Source of the DNA: Bradyrhizobium sp. BR 10289
GTDB taxonomy: Bacteria; Pseudomonadota; Alphaproteobacteria; Rhizobiales; Xanthobacteraceae
Length of the DNA stretch: 64,000 bases
Assembly: GCF_019455385.1 (NCBI RefSeq)
Contig: NZ_JACOFR010000001.1
Coordinates: 62,001-126,000, forward strand
Direction: 5' to 3'
This document shows, piece by piece, positions 30,200 through 39,039 of this stretch. Numbering within the stretch: position 1 is the stretch's first letter; each line of letters begins with the position of its first letter. The notes beneath the pieces are model-generated. The model ran no database searches and had not been told where the DNA came from. It saw only the letters and a list, made by a program, of their open reading frames with translations. The position numbers were made by a program, and so were the translations under genes.

Positions 30200-31939
30200 C
30201 TACCGCAGCGGCTTCTTCAGCAGCGAGAAGCGGTCCGGGTCGAGCCCCATCGAGGGCTGCAGCATCGGCGCTTCGGTGGGGGTGAGCGTCCTGGCGGGCG
30301 GGGCGGAGAACACCGGGTCGTTCGGCGTGTCGCGCTGCGAGGTGGCGCCGCGCCAGCGTTCGAGCACCGCACCGACAAAATGCATGTCGTGACCTGACGT
30401 GATCGACGGCACGCTCGCGATGGTGGCTTCGCCGCGCGGCAATTGGTGCGGCGGCACCTCCTTGAAGCGCAGGCGGGTCGGCAGCGCGACGCCTTCGCCG
30501 AACGCCAGCACCTCGCGGGTGCCGAGCGAGGGCACGAAGGACAAGAGGTTTGCGGCGGCGTCCGACACGGCGGCGCGCAGCAGGGCCTGGTCGCGGTCGT
30601 TGGCAAGACGCATCGTGAACAGCGTGTTGCACTGGGAGATGATGGTGGCGTCGAGCTCGGCCGGGCGCTGGGTGATCAGGCCGAGATAGACGCCGTATTT
30701 ACGGCCTTCCTTGGCAATGCGCGACACCGCCTTGCGGGTCGGCCCGAAGCCGATGTTGCGATCGGCGGCGGCGTAGCGATGGGCTTCCTCGCAGACGAAC
30801 AGCATCGGCGAGACGCCGTCGCTCCACAGGCCGAAGTCGAAGGCCATGCGGCACAGCACCGAGACGACGGAATCGATGACCTCGGCCGGGAAGCCGGCGA
30901 GCTGCATCACCGTCATCGGCTTGCCGTTGGCGGGCAGGCGGAACAGATGGCTGATCACCTCGGCCATGGTGTCGCCGCCGACATTGGCGTTGTCGAACAT
31001 GAAGGCGTAGCGCGGATCGTTCTTGACGGCTTCGATGCGCGAGATCAGCTTGTGATAGATGATGCGCGAGGAGCGGTTCTCCAGCTTGCCCATGCGCTCG
31101 TCGATCAGCGAGATCAGATCGACCAGGCGGTACGGCACCGGCGTGTCCACCGTGAAGCCGATCTGCTTGGGATCGATGCGCTTGAGGCCGAGGCGATCGG
31201 CGTTCTGGTACTGGGTGTAGATGCCCTTGGCGATCGGGATCACCTCGGCGAGGACGTCGAGCTCCTCCGGCACGCCGGCGCGGCCGCCGAACAGCACGTC
31301 GACGATTTCCTCGAAATTGAACAGCCAGAACGGCAACTTCAGGTTCCGCGGGTTCAGCACCAGCGCGCGGTCGCCGAAGCAGCGGCCATATTCGTTGTGG
31401 ACGTCGAGCAGGAAGATGCGCAGGTTCGGGCGCGCTTTCAGGATCTCGTTGAGCAGCAGCGACACGCCGGTCGATTTGCCGACGCCGGTCGATCCCAGCA
31501 CGGCGAAGTGCTTGGACAGCATTTCCTCGATGTCGACATAGGCGACGACGGAGCGGTCCTGCTGCAGGAAGCCGACATTGATCTGGTCCGAGCCGGTCGG
31601 CGCGTAGATCGTGCGCAGCTCCTGGCTGGTGATCAGGTCGACGGCATCGCCGATGGTCGGATAATTGGTGACGCCGCGCTGGAATTTGGCCTTGTCGGCG
31701 GCGTTGAGGATCTCGCCGAGCAGATCGACCGAGGCGACGGCGATGTAATTGTCGGCGCTCGACAGGTTTTCGCAGGAGACCTCGGTGATCATGGCGACGA
31801 TGACCGAGCTCGCGCAGCGAATGCTGACGAAGCGGCCGACGGTCGCCCGCACCTCCGAGATCGACAGTTGGTTGGCGGCCAACAGCCCGACCCGGGCGAG
31901 CGATCCGCGAACCGAAATCACGCGTCCAAAGGATGTCAC
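30200..31939 (-). CDS. HerA-like ATPase (DUF87, FtsK/HerA superfamily)
   Basis: A protein of about 579 residues. An N-terminal beta-barrel-like HAS domain (TSFGRVISVRGSLARVGL) precedes a RecA-like ATPase with Walker A GSTGVGKST (near residue 148), a Walker B region ending FVCEEAHRY, and the arginine-finger region ITQRPAELD. HerA proteins form hexamers that move DNA, often with the NurA nuclease; no nurA gene is adjacent. GTG at 31939 gives the usual MTSFGRV start; a TTG six codons upstream is possible but has no ribosome site. It is a single gene, convergent with the MFS gene. Confidence 0.88.
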   Translation of the reverse strand: MTSFGRVISVRGSLARVGLLAANQLSISEVRATVGRFVSIRCASSVIVAMITEVSCENLSSADNYIAVASVDLLGEILNAADKAKFQRGVTNYPTIGDAVDLITSQELRTIYAPTGSDQINVGFLQQDRSVVAYVDIEEMLSKHFAVLGSTGVGKSTGVSLLLNEILKARPNLRIFLLDVHNEYGRCFGDRALVLNPRNLKLPFWLFNFEEIVDVLFGGRAGVPEELDVLAEVIPIAKGIYTQYQNADRLGLKRIDPKQIGFTVDTPVPYRLVDLISLIDERMGKLENRSSRIIYHKLISRIEAVKNDPRYAFMFDNANVGGDTMAEVISHLFRLPANGKPMTVMQLAGFPAEVIDSVVSVLCRMAFDFGLWSDGVSPMLFVCEEAHRYAAADRNIGFGPTRKAVSRIAKEGRKYGVYLGLITQRPAELDATIISQCNTLFTMRLANDRDQALLRAAVSDAAANLLSFVPSLGTREVLAFGEGVALPTRLRFKEVPPHQLPRGEATIASVPSITSGHDMHFVGAVLERWRGATSQRDTPNDPVFSAPPARTLTPTEAPMLQPSMGLDPDRFSLLKKPLR

Positions 31940-31957
31940 GATGGATGAACCTGGCAA

Positions 31958-32231
31958 GAGCGAGGGGTTTGTTTCCGACTATGCGGGGCCGTCGCTGGAC
32001 AAACGGTTAAACGGCAGACGCGGCCGCTTCGTTAAATCCGCGACAATTCGGCCAAGAAGTTTGTTTCGATGCATACTTGTGGGCGGAAACGACCGGAAAC
32101 TGCTGCTTTTCTAGGCCTGCGAGCCGGAACGGGCTTAAGGAAGATTTTACCATTCGGGCACTCTGTCCGCTGTTCGGCGGATGGGCTCCTGTTCGGGCGG
32201 GGCGCCTTTCGGGCCGACGGCCAGGGTCTGA
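31958..32231. other. Gene-free region upstream of the dioxygenase operator
   Basis: The stretch between the HerA-like gene and the palindromic operator at 32232 shows no reading frame with convincing coding character and no RNA gene. It is less GC-rich around 32030-32120. Short open frames on the minus strand here have a Pro/Arg-rich composition typical of chance frames. It may hold the HerA promoter. Confidence 0.4.
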
Positions 32232-32272
32232 TTTGTTGACGGGACCTAATGATTTGTACATTAGTACAAATC
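32232..32272 (+). promoter_or_regulatory. Promoter/operator with palindrome, shared with the tetR locus
   Basis: GATTTGTAC-ATTA-GTACAAATC is a perfect inverted repeat at 32251-32272. A TTGACG at 32236 lies upstream as a possible -35 box. The whole 41-base block matches 57530-57570 at 35 positions without gaps, and the arms TTTGTAC/GTACAAA are identical. It lies 100 bases before the start of the dioxygenase gene and is the likely binding site of the TetR regulator encoded at 57573. Confidence 0.75.
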
Positions 32273-32371
32273 AAGCCGCAGCTTTGTTGCCGCACTGGGT
32301 GAGTGAGCCCCTTCCGGCTCCAAACCGCGATCCGGCGCCGCGGATCGCCAGCTGTGCCAGGAGGACACACC

Positions 32372-33337
32372 ATGCAGCCCGAACCGATCCTCGATCTCGC
32401 CCATCTCGGCCACATGGAGCTGCTGACGCCCAAACCCGACGAGAGCCTGAAGTTCTTCGTCGACGTCATGGGCATGACCGTCAGTGGACGGAAGGGCGAG
32501 TCGGTCTATTTGCGCGGCTGGGACGATTACGAGCGCTATTCGCTCAAGCTCACGGCGTCGAAGACCTCGGGCATGGAGCACATGGCGCTACGCGCCCGCA
32601 GCCAGCAGGCACTGGAGCGCCGCGTTGCCGCGCTAAAAGGTTCCGGCTTCGACATCGGTTGGATCGACGGCGACATGGGGCAGGGGCCGACCTTCCGCTG
32701 CCGCGACCCCGACGGCCATATCGTCGAGCTCTATTACGAGACCGAATGGTATCAGGCGCCGCCGGAGCTGAAGCCCGCGCTCAAGAACCAGGCGCAGCGC
32801 TTTCCGGCGCGCGGCGTCAACGTTCGCCGGCTCGATCATCTCAACTGCCTCGCCGTCGACATCAAGGCCAACCGCGAGTTCTTCGAAAACTATCTCGGCT
32901 GCCGCCTCACCGAGCAGATCGTGCTCAATGACGGCAGGGAAGCCGCGATGTGGCTGACGATGTCGAACAAGAGCTACGACTTTGCCTATTCGCTCGACCA
33001 TTCCGGCACGCCCGGCCGCTTCCACCACGTCACCTACGCGCTCGACAGCCGCGAGGAGATCCTTCGCGCGGCGGATATCTTCCTGGAGAACGGAATTCAC
33101 ATCGAGACCGGCCCGCACAAGCATGCGATCCAGCAGACCTTCTTCCTCTATGTCTACGAGCCCGGCGGCAACCGCGTCGAGGTCGCCAATGCCGGCGCGC
33201 GTCTCATCCTCGCGCCGGACTGGAAGCCGATCGTGTGGACGGAAGAGGAGCGCAAGAAGGGCCAGGCGTGGGGCCTGAAGACGATCGAGTCGTTCCACAC
33301 CCACGGCACGCCGCCGGTGGAGATGAAGCACGGGTGA
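32372..33337 (+). CDS. Type I extradiol ring-cleavage dioxygenase (VOC superfamily)
   Basis: A 321-residue two-domain VOC protein of the catechol 2,3-dioxygenase type. The C-terminal domain supplies the iron ligands: His in RRLDHLNCL, His in RFHHVTYAL and Glu in GNRVEVAN. The N-terminal domain (LAHLGHMELLTPKPDESLKF) is the degenerate copy. It should open a catechol-type ring next to a hydroxyl group using Fe(II) and O2. AGGAGG (32359-32364) fixes the ATG at 32372. Its upstream operator is shared with the tetR locus at 57.5 kb, where the enzymes for later steps lie. The exact substrate is unknown. Confidence 0.85.
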   Translation: MQPEPILDLAHLGHMELLTPKPDESLKFFVDVMGMTVSGRKGESVYLRGWDDYERYSLKLTASKTSGMEHMALRARSQQALERRVAALKGSGFDIGWIDGDMGQGPTFRCRDPDGHIVELYYETEWYQAPPELKPALKNQAQRFPARGVNVRRLDHLNCLAVDIKANREFFENYLGCRLTEQIVLNDGREAAMWLTMSNKSYDFAYSLDHSGTPGRFHHVTYALDSREEILRAADIFLENGIHIETGPHKHAIQQTFFLYVYEPGGNRVEVANAGARLILAPDWKPIVWTEEERKKGQAWGLKTIESFHTHGTPPVEMKHG

Positions 33338-33338
33338 T

Positions 33339-36300
33339 CTAGTGTGAGGACGCCCGCACCCGCGCGATTGTCTCGCGCACACCAGCCCAGGCCGGTTTGT
33401 CGGGCGCGAACTGCCTACGCAGGAACGCGACGAGCTCCTCGACCTGCGCGTCGCTCATGCTATTCGCAAACGCCGGCATGTAGCCGAGATCGCTCGATGC
33501 GGGCTCGGTGATGCCGTGCAGGATCACCCGCACGAGATTGTCCGACGTCGCACTGTGCAGATTGCTGTTGAGCGCAAGCGAGGGGCGGGTGCCGAACAGC
33601 GGCAGCCCGCCGACCTCGTGGCAGACGGCGCAGGCGCCCTGATAGAGCCGCGCGCCGGTGGACGAGGCGACGGTGACCTGTGTTGCGGCTTCGAGCTTGG
33701 CGGCGCGTGCGGGCGCGTCGGTCGCGCTGTCATTGAACGAGCCGAGATACACCGCCATCGCGCGGATGTCCTGGTCGGGCAGGGCCTTGAGATCCCGCAC
33801 GATCGGTGCCATCGGGCCGGCGGCGACGCCGTGATAGCGCGAATGGCCGGTGCGCAAATAGGCGAACAGTTCGTCCTCGCTCCACGGGATCGGCGCGTGC
33901 GAGAGCGAGGTCAGCGGCGGCGCCTCCCAGCCCTCGGCGAAGCCGCCAGCGAGATAGGCGTTGCGCTGCTCGGCGCCGAGTGCGTTGCGCGGCGAGTGGC
34001 AGGCGCTGCAATGGCCGAGGCTCTCGACCAGATAGGCGCCGCGATTCCAGACCTCGGATTTGGCGGGATCAGGCTTGAATTCCCTGGTGTCGTGGAACAA
34101 CGCATTCCACCCCGCCAGCAGCGGACGGAGGTTAAACGGGAAAGCGAGTTCGTTCGCAGGTGCCGTAGCACGCACCGCGGGCTGCGCCATCAGATAGGCG
34201 TACAGCGCCTGCATGTCGGCATCGCTGGTTTTTGAAAAGTGCGTGTAGGGAAAGACGGGATAGAGCTGCCGTCCGTCGCGATGCAAGCCGTCGCGCATCG
34301 CCCGTTCGAAGGCGGGATAGGACCAGGCGCCGATGCCCGTGTCGACATCAGGCGTGATATTGGTCGAGTAGATCGTGCCGAACGGCGTCGCAATTCCGCG
34401 GCCGCCGGCGTTGAGCACGCCGTTGACCGTGGTGTGGCACTCCGCGCAATTGCCGAGCGCCGCGAGCAGCTCTCCGCGCGCGATCGTCGCCGCGGAATAG
34501 ACCGATGCATCGGGCCGCGCGATCGGCGCGATGGCGCGGCCGGGCATCAGAGCTGCGCCAACACCAATCGCAGCGCTGCAGACGGCCGCGATCGTTGCAA
34601 AGATGCCGGCGCGCTTGGCGAACGGATTTTGCCAAATGCGAGATGGCGGTGGTGTGGCCGGCGCGGGCAAGGCCTGCGGCATGGGCGATGCTTCACCGTA
34701 CAGGCCTTTCAGGATGCGCTCGGGCGTGAACGGTGGTTCGCGAAAGCGCACGCCGGTGGCATCGAAGATCGCGTTCGCGATCGCCGCTGCGCTCGGAACT
34801 GACGCGGATTCGCCGACGCCGAGCGGCGGCTGGTCCTGCCGCGGCAGCATCAGGACGTCGATCTTGGGCACGTCGGGGAAGGGGATGATGGGATAGGCGC
34901 CCCATTCGCGCGCCGCCACCGCGCCGCGCTCGAACGAGACCTCCTCCATCAGCGCGCGGCTGGTGGACTGGATGACATTGCCGTGGATTTGGTGGCGTAC
35001 GCCGTCCGGGTTGATCATCAGACCGGAGTCCTGCCCAGCGACGACACGCGTCACGCTGACGTCGCCGGTGGTCTTGTTCACGGCGACATCAGTGACCCAG
35101 GCCGACCACGCCGCGCCATAGCCGGGAAACTTGCTGTGCACATAAAGTGCATAGGCGAAGCCGCGCCCGTGCACGATCTCGCCCTCTTTCTCCTCGCGCA
35201 CCGGGCGGGGCGTCCAGCCGGCGCGTTCGGCGACCGCGTTGACGAGATCGACGGCGCGCTGGTCTTTCAGATAGCGCAGGCGGTATTCGATGGGATCGAC
35301 GCCGGCCTCGGTTGCTGCTTCGTCGATATAGGATTCATGCGCAAAGGTGTTCGGCAGCGCCGAGACGCCGCGGAACCAGGACGCGCGCACGATCGGCGCC
35401 ATGTCGTGGGCGACGACGCGCATGTGGTCGTAGTCGTAAGGCGGGATCGCAGTGCGGTCGCCCATCTGGAGCACGGCGGGCTCGGGCGAGATGCGTCCCG
35501 TGAGCAGGAGCGCGAGCGTCGGTGCCGCGTTCGAGGGATAGCGCGTGGCGAGATCGTAAGCCGCGATGCCGCCTCCGGCATCGAGGCCGCCGTTGACGTC
35601 GATGAGCTGCGCGGTGCCCTTGGGCTCCCAGGCGTGCTCCTGCTCGCGCGTCAGCTGCACGCGCACGGGCCGGCCGACCGCGCGCGAGAGCAGAAGCGCA
35701 TCGGCGCTGACGTCATCGGCGCAGTTGCGGCCGTAGCAGCCGGCCGCCTCCAGCCTGATGATTTCGATCTCGCTTTCGGGACGTTCGATCAGCAGCGCGA
35801 GATCGCTGCGCAGGACGTGCGGATTCTGCGTGCCGGACCAGACGCGGATATTGCCGTCCTGGAAGTCTGCGACCGAACAGGACGGCCCGATCGAGGCGTG
35901 CATCTGATACGGCCAGACGTAGGTACGCTGCATCGGCTTGGCCGCGCCTGATATCGCGGCGTCGACGTCGCCCTTGTCGATCAGCGTGCGCGGCGTCGAG
36001 GGATTGGCGCGTAGCGCGGTCTCGACATCGGCGAGATCGGTCAGCTCAGGCGTCGGCTTCCAGCTCAGCCTGAGCTGCTCCGCCGCGCGAATTGCATTTT
36101 CCTCGCGCTCGGCGACCACGCCGACGAAGTCGCCGATGCGGACGACGGCGATAAGGCCGGGAATATCGCGCACCGAGGATTCGTCGACCGCGATCAGGCT
36201 GGTGCCGACGAACGGGCCGGCATCGACGCCGGCGTAGGGCGGACGCACCACGCGGCCATGCAGCATGCCGGGCAGGCGGATATCATGCACGAAGGTCAGC

Positions 36301-36854
36301 TCGCCCGTGGCCTTCGCAGGCAGGTCGACGCGCGGCATCGACTGACCGACGATGGCGTAATCGCCGACCGCCTTTACCTCGACGTCATCGGCCAGCTCGA
36401 GGCGAATGGTCTCGCAGCCGATCAGCTCGCCATAGCTGACGCTGCGATTGTGGCCGCGCACGAGTCCGTCCTCGATCTTCAGCTCGGAGGCGGGCAGTTC
36501 CAGCCGCTCGGCCGCGCGGGCGATCAGGAAGTGGCGCGCTTGCGCCGCCGCCTTGCGCAACGGAACGGCGGTGATCTGGATGGTCTCGCTCGCGATGGTC
36601 GCGCCCTGGTTCGGCACTACAGAGGTGTCGCCGAGTACGACGACGACGCGAGCGAACGAGACGTCCAGCTCTTCGGCGACGATCTGGCCGAGCGCGGTGC
36701 GGATGCCGGTGCCGAGATCGACATGGCCGTTATAGGCGCTCACCGATCCATCCGCGGTGATCCGCACGAAGGTTTCGGACGTGACCTCGTCCACGGTACG
36801 GACGACGACGAGCGAGCCGCGCTCGGCTCCGTTCGAGACAGGGGAGGCCATCAA
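33339..36854 (-). CDS. NicB-like nicotinate dehydrogenase: molybdopterin subunit fused to three c-type cytochrome domains
   Basis: An 1171-residue protein. Residues 1-740 are a xanthine-dehydrogenase-type molybdopterin subunit, with the catalytic glutamate in PPLGVGESAS. A membrane helix near 755-780 is followed by three haem c motifs: CAECH (about 802), CSACH (about 948) and CAVCH (about 1074). Size and layout match NicB of Pseudomonas putida, which hydroxylates nicotinate at C6 and passes electrons to the respiratory chain through its cytochrome part. Other members of this family oxidise isoquinoline or aldehydes, but the 6-hydroxynicotinate genes next door favour nicotinate. Its start overlaps the NicA-like stop in an ATGA. 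Confidence 0.88.
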   Translation of the reverse strand: MMASPVSNGAERGSLVVVRTVDEVTSETFVRITADGSVSAYNGHVDLGTGIRTALGQIVAEELDVSFARVVVVLGDTSVVPNQGATIASETIQITAVPLRKAAAQARHFLIARAAERLELPASELKIEDGLVRGHNRSVSYGELIGCETIRLELADDVEVKAVGDYAIVGQSMPRVDLPAKATGELTFVHDIRLPGMLHGRVVRPPYAGVDAGPFVGTSLIAVDESSVRDIPGLIAVVRIGDFVGVVAEREENAIRAAEQLRLSWKPTPELTDLADVETALRANPSTPRTLIDKGDVDAAISGAAKPMQRTYVWPYQMHASIGPSCSVADFQDGNIRVWSGTQNPHVLRSDLALLIERPESEIEIIRLEAAGCYGRNCADDVSADALLLSRAVGRPVRVQLTREQEHAWEPKGTAQLIDVNGGLDAGGGIAAYDLATRYPSNAAPTLALLLTGRISPEPAVLQMGDRTAIPPYDYDHMRVVAHDMAPIVRASWFRGVSALPNTFAHESYIDEAATEAGVDPIEYRLRYLKDQRAVDLVNAVAERAGWTPRPVREEKEGEIVHGRGFAYALYVHSKFPGYGAAWSAWVTDVAVNKTTGDVSVTRVVAGQDSGLMINPDGVRHQIHGNVIQSTSRALMEEVSFERGAVAAREWGAYPIIPFPDVPKIDVLMLPRQDQPPLGVGESASVPSAAAIANAIFDATGVRFREPPFTPERILKGLYGEASPMPQALPAPATPPPSRIWQNPFAKRAGIFATIAAVCSAAIGVGAALMPGRAIAPIARPDASVYSAATIARGELLAALGNCAECHTTVNGVLNAGGRGIATPFGTIYSTNITPDVDTGIGAWSYPAFERAMRDGLHRDGRQLYPVFPYTHFSKTSDADMQALYAYLMAQPAVRATAPANELAFPFNLRPLLAGWNALFHDTREFKPDPAKSEVWNRGAYLVESLGHCSACHSPRNALGAEQRNAYLAGGFAEGWEAPPLTSLSHAPIPWSEDELFAYLRTGHSRYHGVAAGPMAPIVRDLKALPDQDIRAMAVYLGSFNDSATDAPARAAKLEAATQVTVASSTGARLYQGACAVCHEVGGLPLFGTRPSLALNSNLHSATSDNLVRVILHGITEPASSDLGYMPAFANSMSDAQVEELVAFLRRQFAPDKPAWAGVRETIARVRASSH

Positions 36855-37333
36855 TCACGGGCCTCGGCGAGCTGGCCCGATGCGCGCATCACGGCACGCA
36901 GGATTTCGACATGGGTGCCGCAGCGGCAGAGATTGTAGCGGAGCGCCGCGAGCGCCTCCTGCTCCGACGGCTGCGGGTTGATCGCGAGCAACGCCTTGGT
37001 GGTCATGATCATGCCGTTGAGGCAGTAGCCGCATTGCGCGGCCTGCTCGTCGATGAAGGCCTGCTGCACCACATCGGGCCTGTCGCGTGTGCCGAGGCCT
37101 TCGAGCGTCACGATGTCGCGCCCGGCACAGCCGCCGACCGGAACGACGCAGGAGCGCGCCGCCGCGCCGTCGACCAGGACAGTGCAGGTGCCGCATTCGC
37201 CGAGACCGCAACCATATTTCGGGCCGTTGAGCGCGAGGTCGTTGCGCAGCACGTAGAGCAGCGGCGTTTGATGCGCCGCCGTGATCTCGTGGATCCTGCC
37301 GTTCACGGTGAGGCGGATCGGTGTCTGCGTCAT
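36851..37333 (-). CDS. NicA-like [2Fe-2S] subunit of nicotinate dehydrogenase
   Basis: A 160-residue iron-sulfur subunit of the xanthine dehydrogenase family. CGLGECGTCTVLVDG binds the plant-type [2Fe-2S] cluster, and CGYCLNGMI with CRCGTH binds the second. It passes electrons from the molybdenum site of the NicB-like partner to its haems. ATG at 37333 (MTQTPIRLTVNGR) is the natural start; the open frame runs further upstream through the promoter region. A promoter with an operator in its spacer lies at 37378-37405. Confidence 0.9.
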   Translation of the reverse strand: MTQTPIRLTVNGRIHEITAAHQTPLLYVLRNDLALNGPKYGCGLGECGTCTVLVDGAAARSCVVPVGGCAGRDIVTLEGLGTRDRPDVVQQAFIDEQAAQCGYCLNGMIMTTKALLAINPQPSEQEALAALRYNLCRCGTHVEILRAVMRASGQLAEARD

Positions 37334-37377
37334 CCCTGGTCCCAGCGCGCTGTGAATGCCTTCAAATCTGCGTCGCG

Positions 37378-37405
37378 ACGATACCGTTTGTACACAAACG
37401 TGCAA
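37378..37405 (-). promoter_or_regulatory. Putative nicA promoter with 16-bp operator in its spacer
   Basis: Read on the minus strand, TTGCAC (37400-37405) and TATCGT (37378-37383) are separated by 16 bases. The spacer contains the palindrome CGTTTGTACACAAACG (37385-37400 as written on the plus strand), which fits the consensus CRTTYGTATACRAAYG at 15 of 16 positions. A protein bound here would block RNA polymerase, so repression is the likely mode. The promoter boxes are only moderate matches. Confidence 0.55.
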
Positions 37406-37508
37406 GCGGCGCATGCCGCACTGCAGCGCGGCTGCCTGCTTTGTGGACAAAGCCGATAGGCAAATGAGGTTTTATGCGGCAGCCGCGTCTTTTGCGCTGC
37501 ACCGCCGC

Positions 37509-37553
37509 TTGACACCTCTGGGGACCGCGCGCAACATCGTTCGTATACGAATG
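37509..37553 (+). promoter_or_regulatory. Putative hnr promoter and operator
   Basis: TTGACA at 37509-37514 is a perfect -35 box. Seventeen bases further CAACAT (37532-37537) is a weak -10 box. Directly downstream, 37538-37553 is CGTTCGTATACGAATG, a 16 of 16 match to the palindrome consensus, covering the expected transcription start. The hnr ATG follows 29 bases later. The layout suits a repressor such as the MarR protein encoded downstream in the same gene group. Confidence 0.65.
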
Positions 37554-37581
37554 ATAACCGCCTCGATCCGCTGGCCCGCAC

Positions 37582-39039
37582 ATGCTGACTGAAACGACGA
37601 GCGCTGCCACCGACAAGATCCGCTGCGATGCCTGTCCGGTGATGTGCTACATCAAGCCGGGCGCGGCGGGGGCCTGCGACCGCTATGCCAATCACGACGG
37701 CAAGCTGGTGCGCGTCGATCCGCATGTGATCCTGGAGCGCACCGTCGAGCACGGCGGCAAGCTGGTGCCGTTCAGCCGCACCGAGGACTGGGACGGCAAG
37801 ATCGTCCACGAACCCTCGACCTTCGTCACCGCGATCGGCGCGGGCACGACCTATCCCGACTACAAGCCGGCTCCCTTCATCGTGTCGTCCGAGATCGACG
37901 GCGTCGACATGGTGACTGTCGTCACCGAGGGCATCTTCTCTTATTGCGGCGTCAAGGTGAAGATCGACACCGACCGCTATCTCGGCCCGGAGACCGCGAC
38001 CGTCCGCGCGCAAGGCGAGGCGGTCGGGCACGTCACCACCAGCGAGTACGGCTCGCAGATGCTGTCGCTCGGCGGCGTGCATCATCTCACCGGCGGCTCC
38101 AAGAAGGAGGGCCGCGTCACCTGCGACACGCTGATGGACCTCGCCAATTGCAAGGCGGTAGAGCTGACCATCGACGGCGGCGCCAGCGTGGTGGTGCAGG
38201 CCGGCCAGCCGCCGATCGTCAACGGCGTCAAGGAAGAGCGCATGCGCGTCGGCTGCGGCTCGGCGACGATCGGCATGTTCGCCAAGCAGTGGCATGGCAA
38301 GGTCGATGAGGTCGTCGTGGTCGACGATCACATCACCGGCGTACTCAGTGAGCACCAGGCCGGCAAGCTGCTCGACATCCCCGACACCGGCATCAAGATG
38401 AAAGGCCGGCGTTCCACGCCCGGCCGCTATTTCCAGGTCGCCGATCCCGGTACGGGATGGGGCGGCACCAACATCTCCGATCCGCTTTCGATTCTCGGTC
38501 CGTTCGACAAGAAGGAGGCGAAGCCCGGCCTCTCGATGCTGATGGTGTCCACAACCGGCGAGCATTCGTCTTATTACGTGCTCGACGAGGCCCTCAATCC
38601 GGTCGAGACCGAGATGCCTGCCGATCTGAAATTCTCGGTCGAGCGCATCCAGGAGAATTGCGAGCCGGCGCTGTGCACCGTGTTGTTCATGGCGGGCGCG
38701 GGCGGCTCGCTCCGCGCCGGTGTCACCGACAATCCGGTGCGGCTGACGCGCTCGGTGAAGGACGCGCTGACGCGGGTCACCAGCGGCGGCGCGCCGGTTT
38801 ATGTCTGGCCGGGCGGCGGCATCACCTACATGGTCGATGTGACGCAGATGCCGGCGGGTGCTTTCGGTTATGTTCCGACCCCGGCGCTGGTCGCGCCGAT
38901 CGAGTTCACGATGAAGCTGTCGGATTATGCCGCGCTCGGCGGCCACATGAATTATGTGAAACCGCTCTCGGACGTGCAGAACGGCGACGACGTCCGCCAG
39001 GTGCCCTGGCAGAATCCGATCCCGGGACCGCGGACATGA
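37582..39039 (+). CDS. hnr: 6-Hydroxynicotinate reductase
   Basis: A 485-residue protein recognised as the Hnr family of nicotinate degradation, which reduces 6-hydroxynicotinate to 1,4,5,6-tetrahydro-6-oxonicotinate with reduced ferredoxin. The N-terminal CDACPVMCYIKPGAAGAC is an iron-sulfur motif, and further cysteine groups (YCGVKV, CDTLMDLANC, CEPALC) could hold other clusters. The Eubacterium barkeri enzyme contains a [2Fe-2S], two [4Fe-4S] clusters and a covalently bound flavin. I see no clear SGAT-type ApbE acceptor motif here. ATG at 37582 has no obvious ribosome site. The stop overlaps the UPF0280 start (ATGA). The gene for enamidase, the next enzyme, lies at 47.9 kb. Confidence 0.85.
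   Translation: MLTETTSAATDKIRCDACPVMCYIKPGAAGACDRYANHDGKLVRVDPHVILERTVEHGGKLVPFSRTEDWDGKIVHEPSTFVTAIGAGTTYPDYKPAPFIVSSEIDGVDMVTVVTEGIFSYCGVKVKIDTDRYLGPETATVRAQGEAVGHVTTSEYGSQMLSLGGVHHLTGGSKKEGRVTCDTLMDLANCKAVELTIDGGASVVVQAGQPPIVNGVKEERMRVGCGSATIGMFAKQWHGKVDEVVVVDDHITGVLSEHQAGKLLDIPDTGIKMKGRRSTPGRYFQVADPGTGWGGTNISDPLSILGPFDKKEAKPGLSMLMVSTTGEHSSYYVLDEALNPVETEMPADLKFSVERIQENCEPALCTVLFMAGAGGSLRAGVTDNPVRLTRSVKDALTRVTSGGAPVYVWPGGGITYMVDVTQMPAGAFGYVPTPALVAPIEFTMKLSDYAALGGHMNYVKPLSDVQNGDDVRQVPWQNPIPGPRT

Noticed and set aside
30443..31948. 501-codon plus-strand frame opposite the HerA-like gene
   Set aside because: It is an antisense frame with a composition typical of reversed coding sequence; the minus-strand protein has Walker motifs and is certainly the real one.
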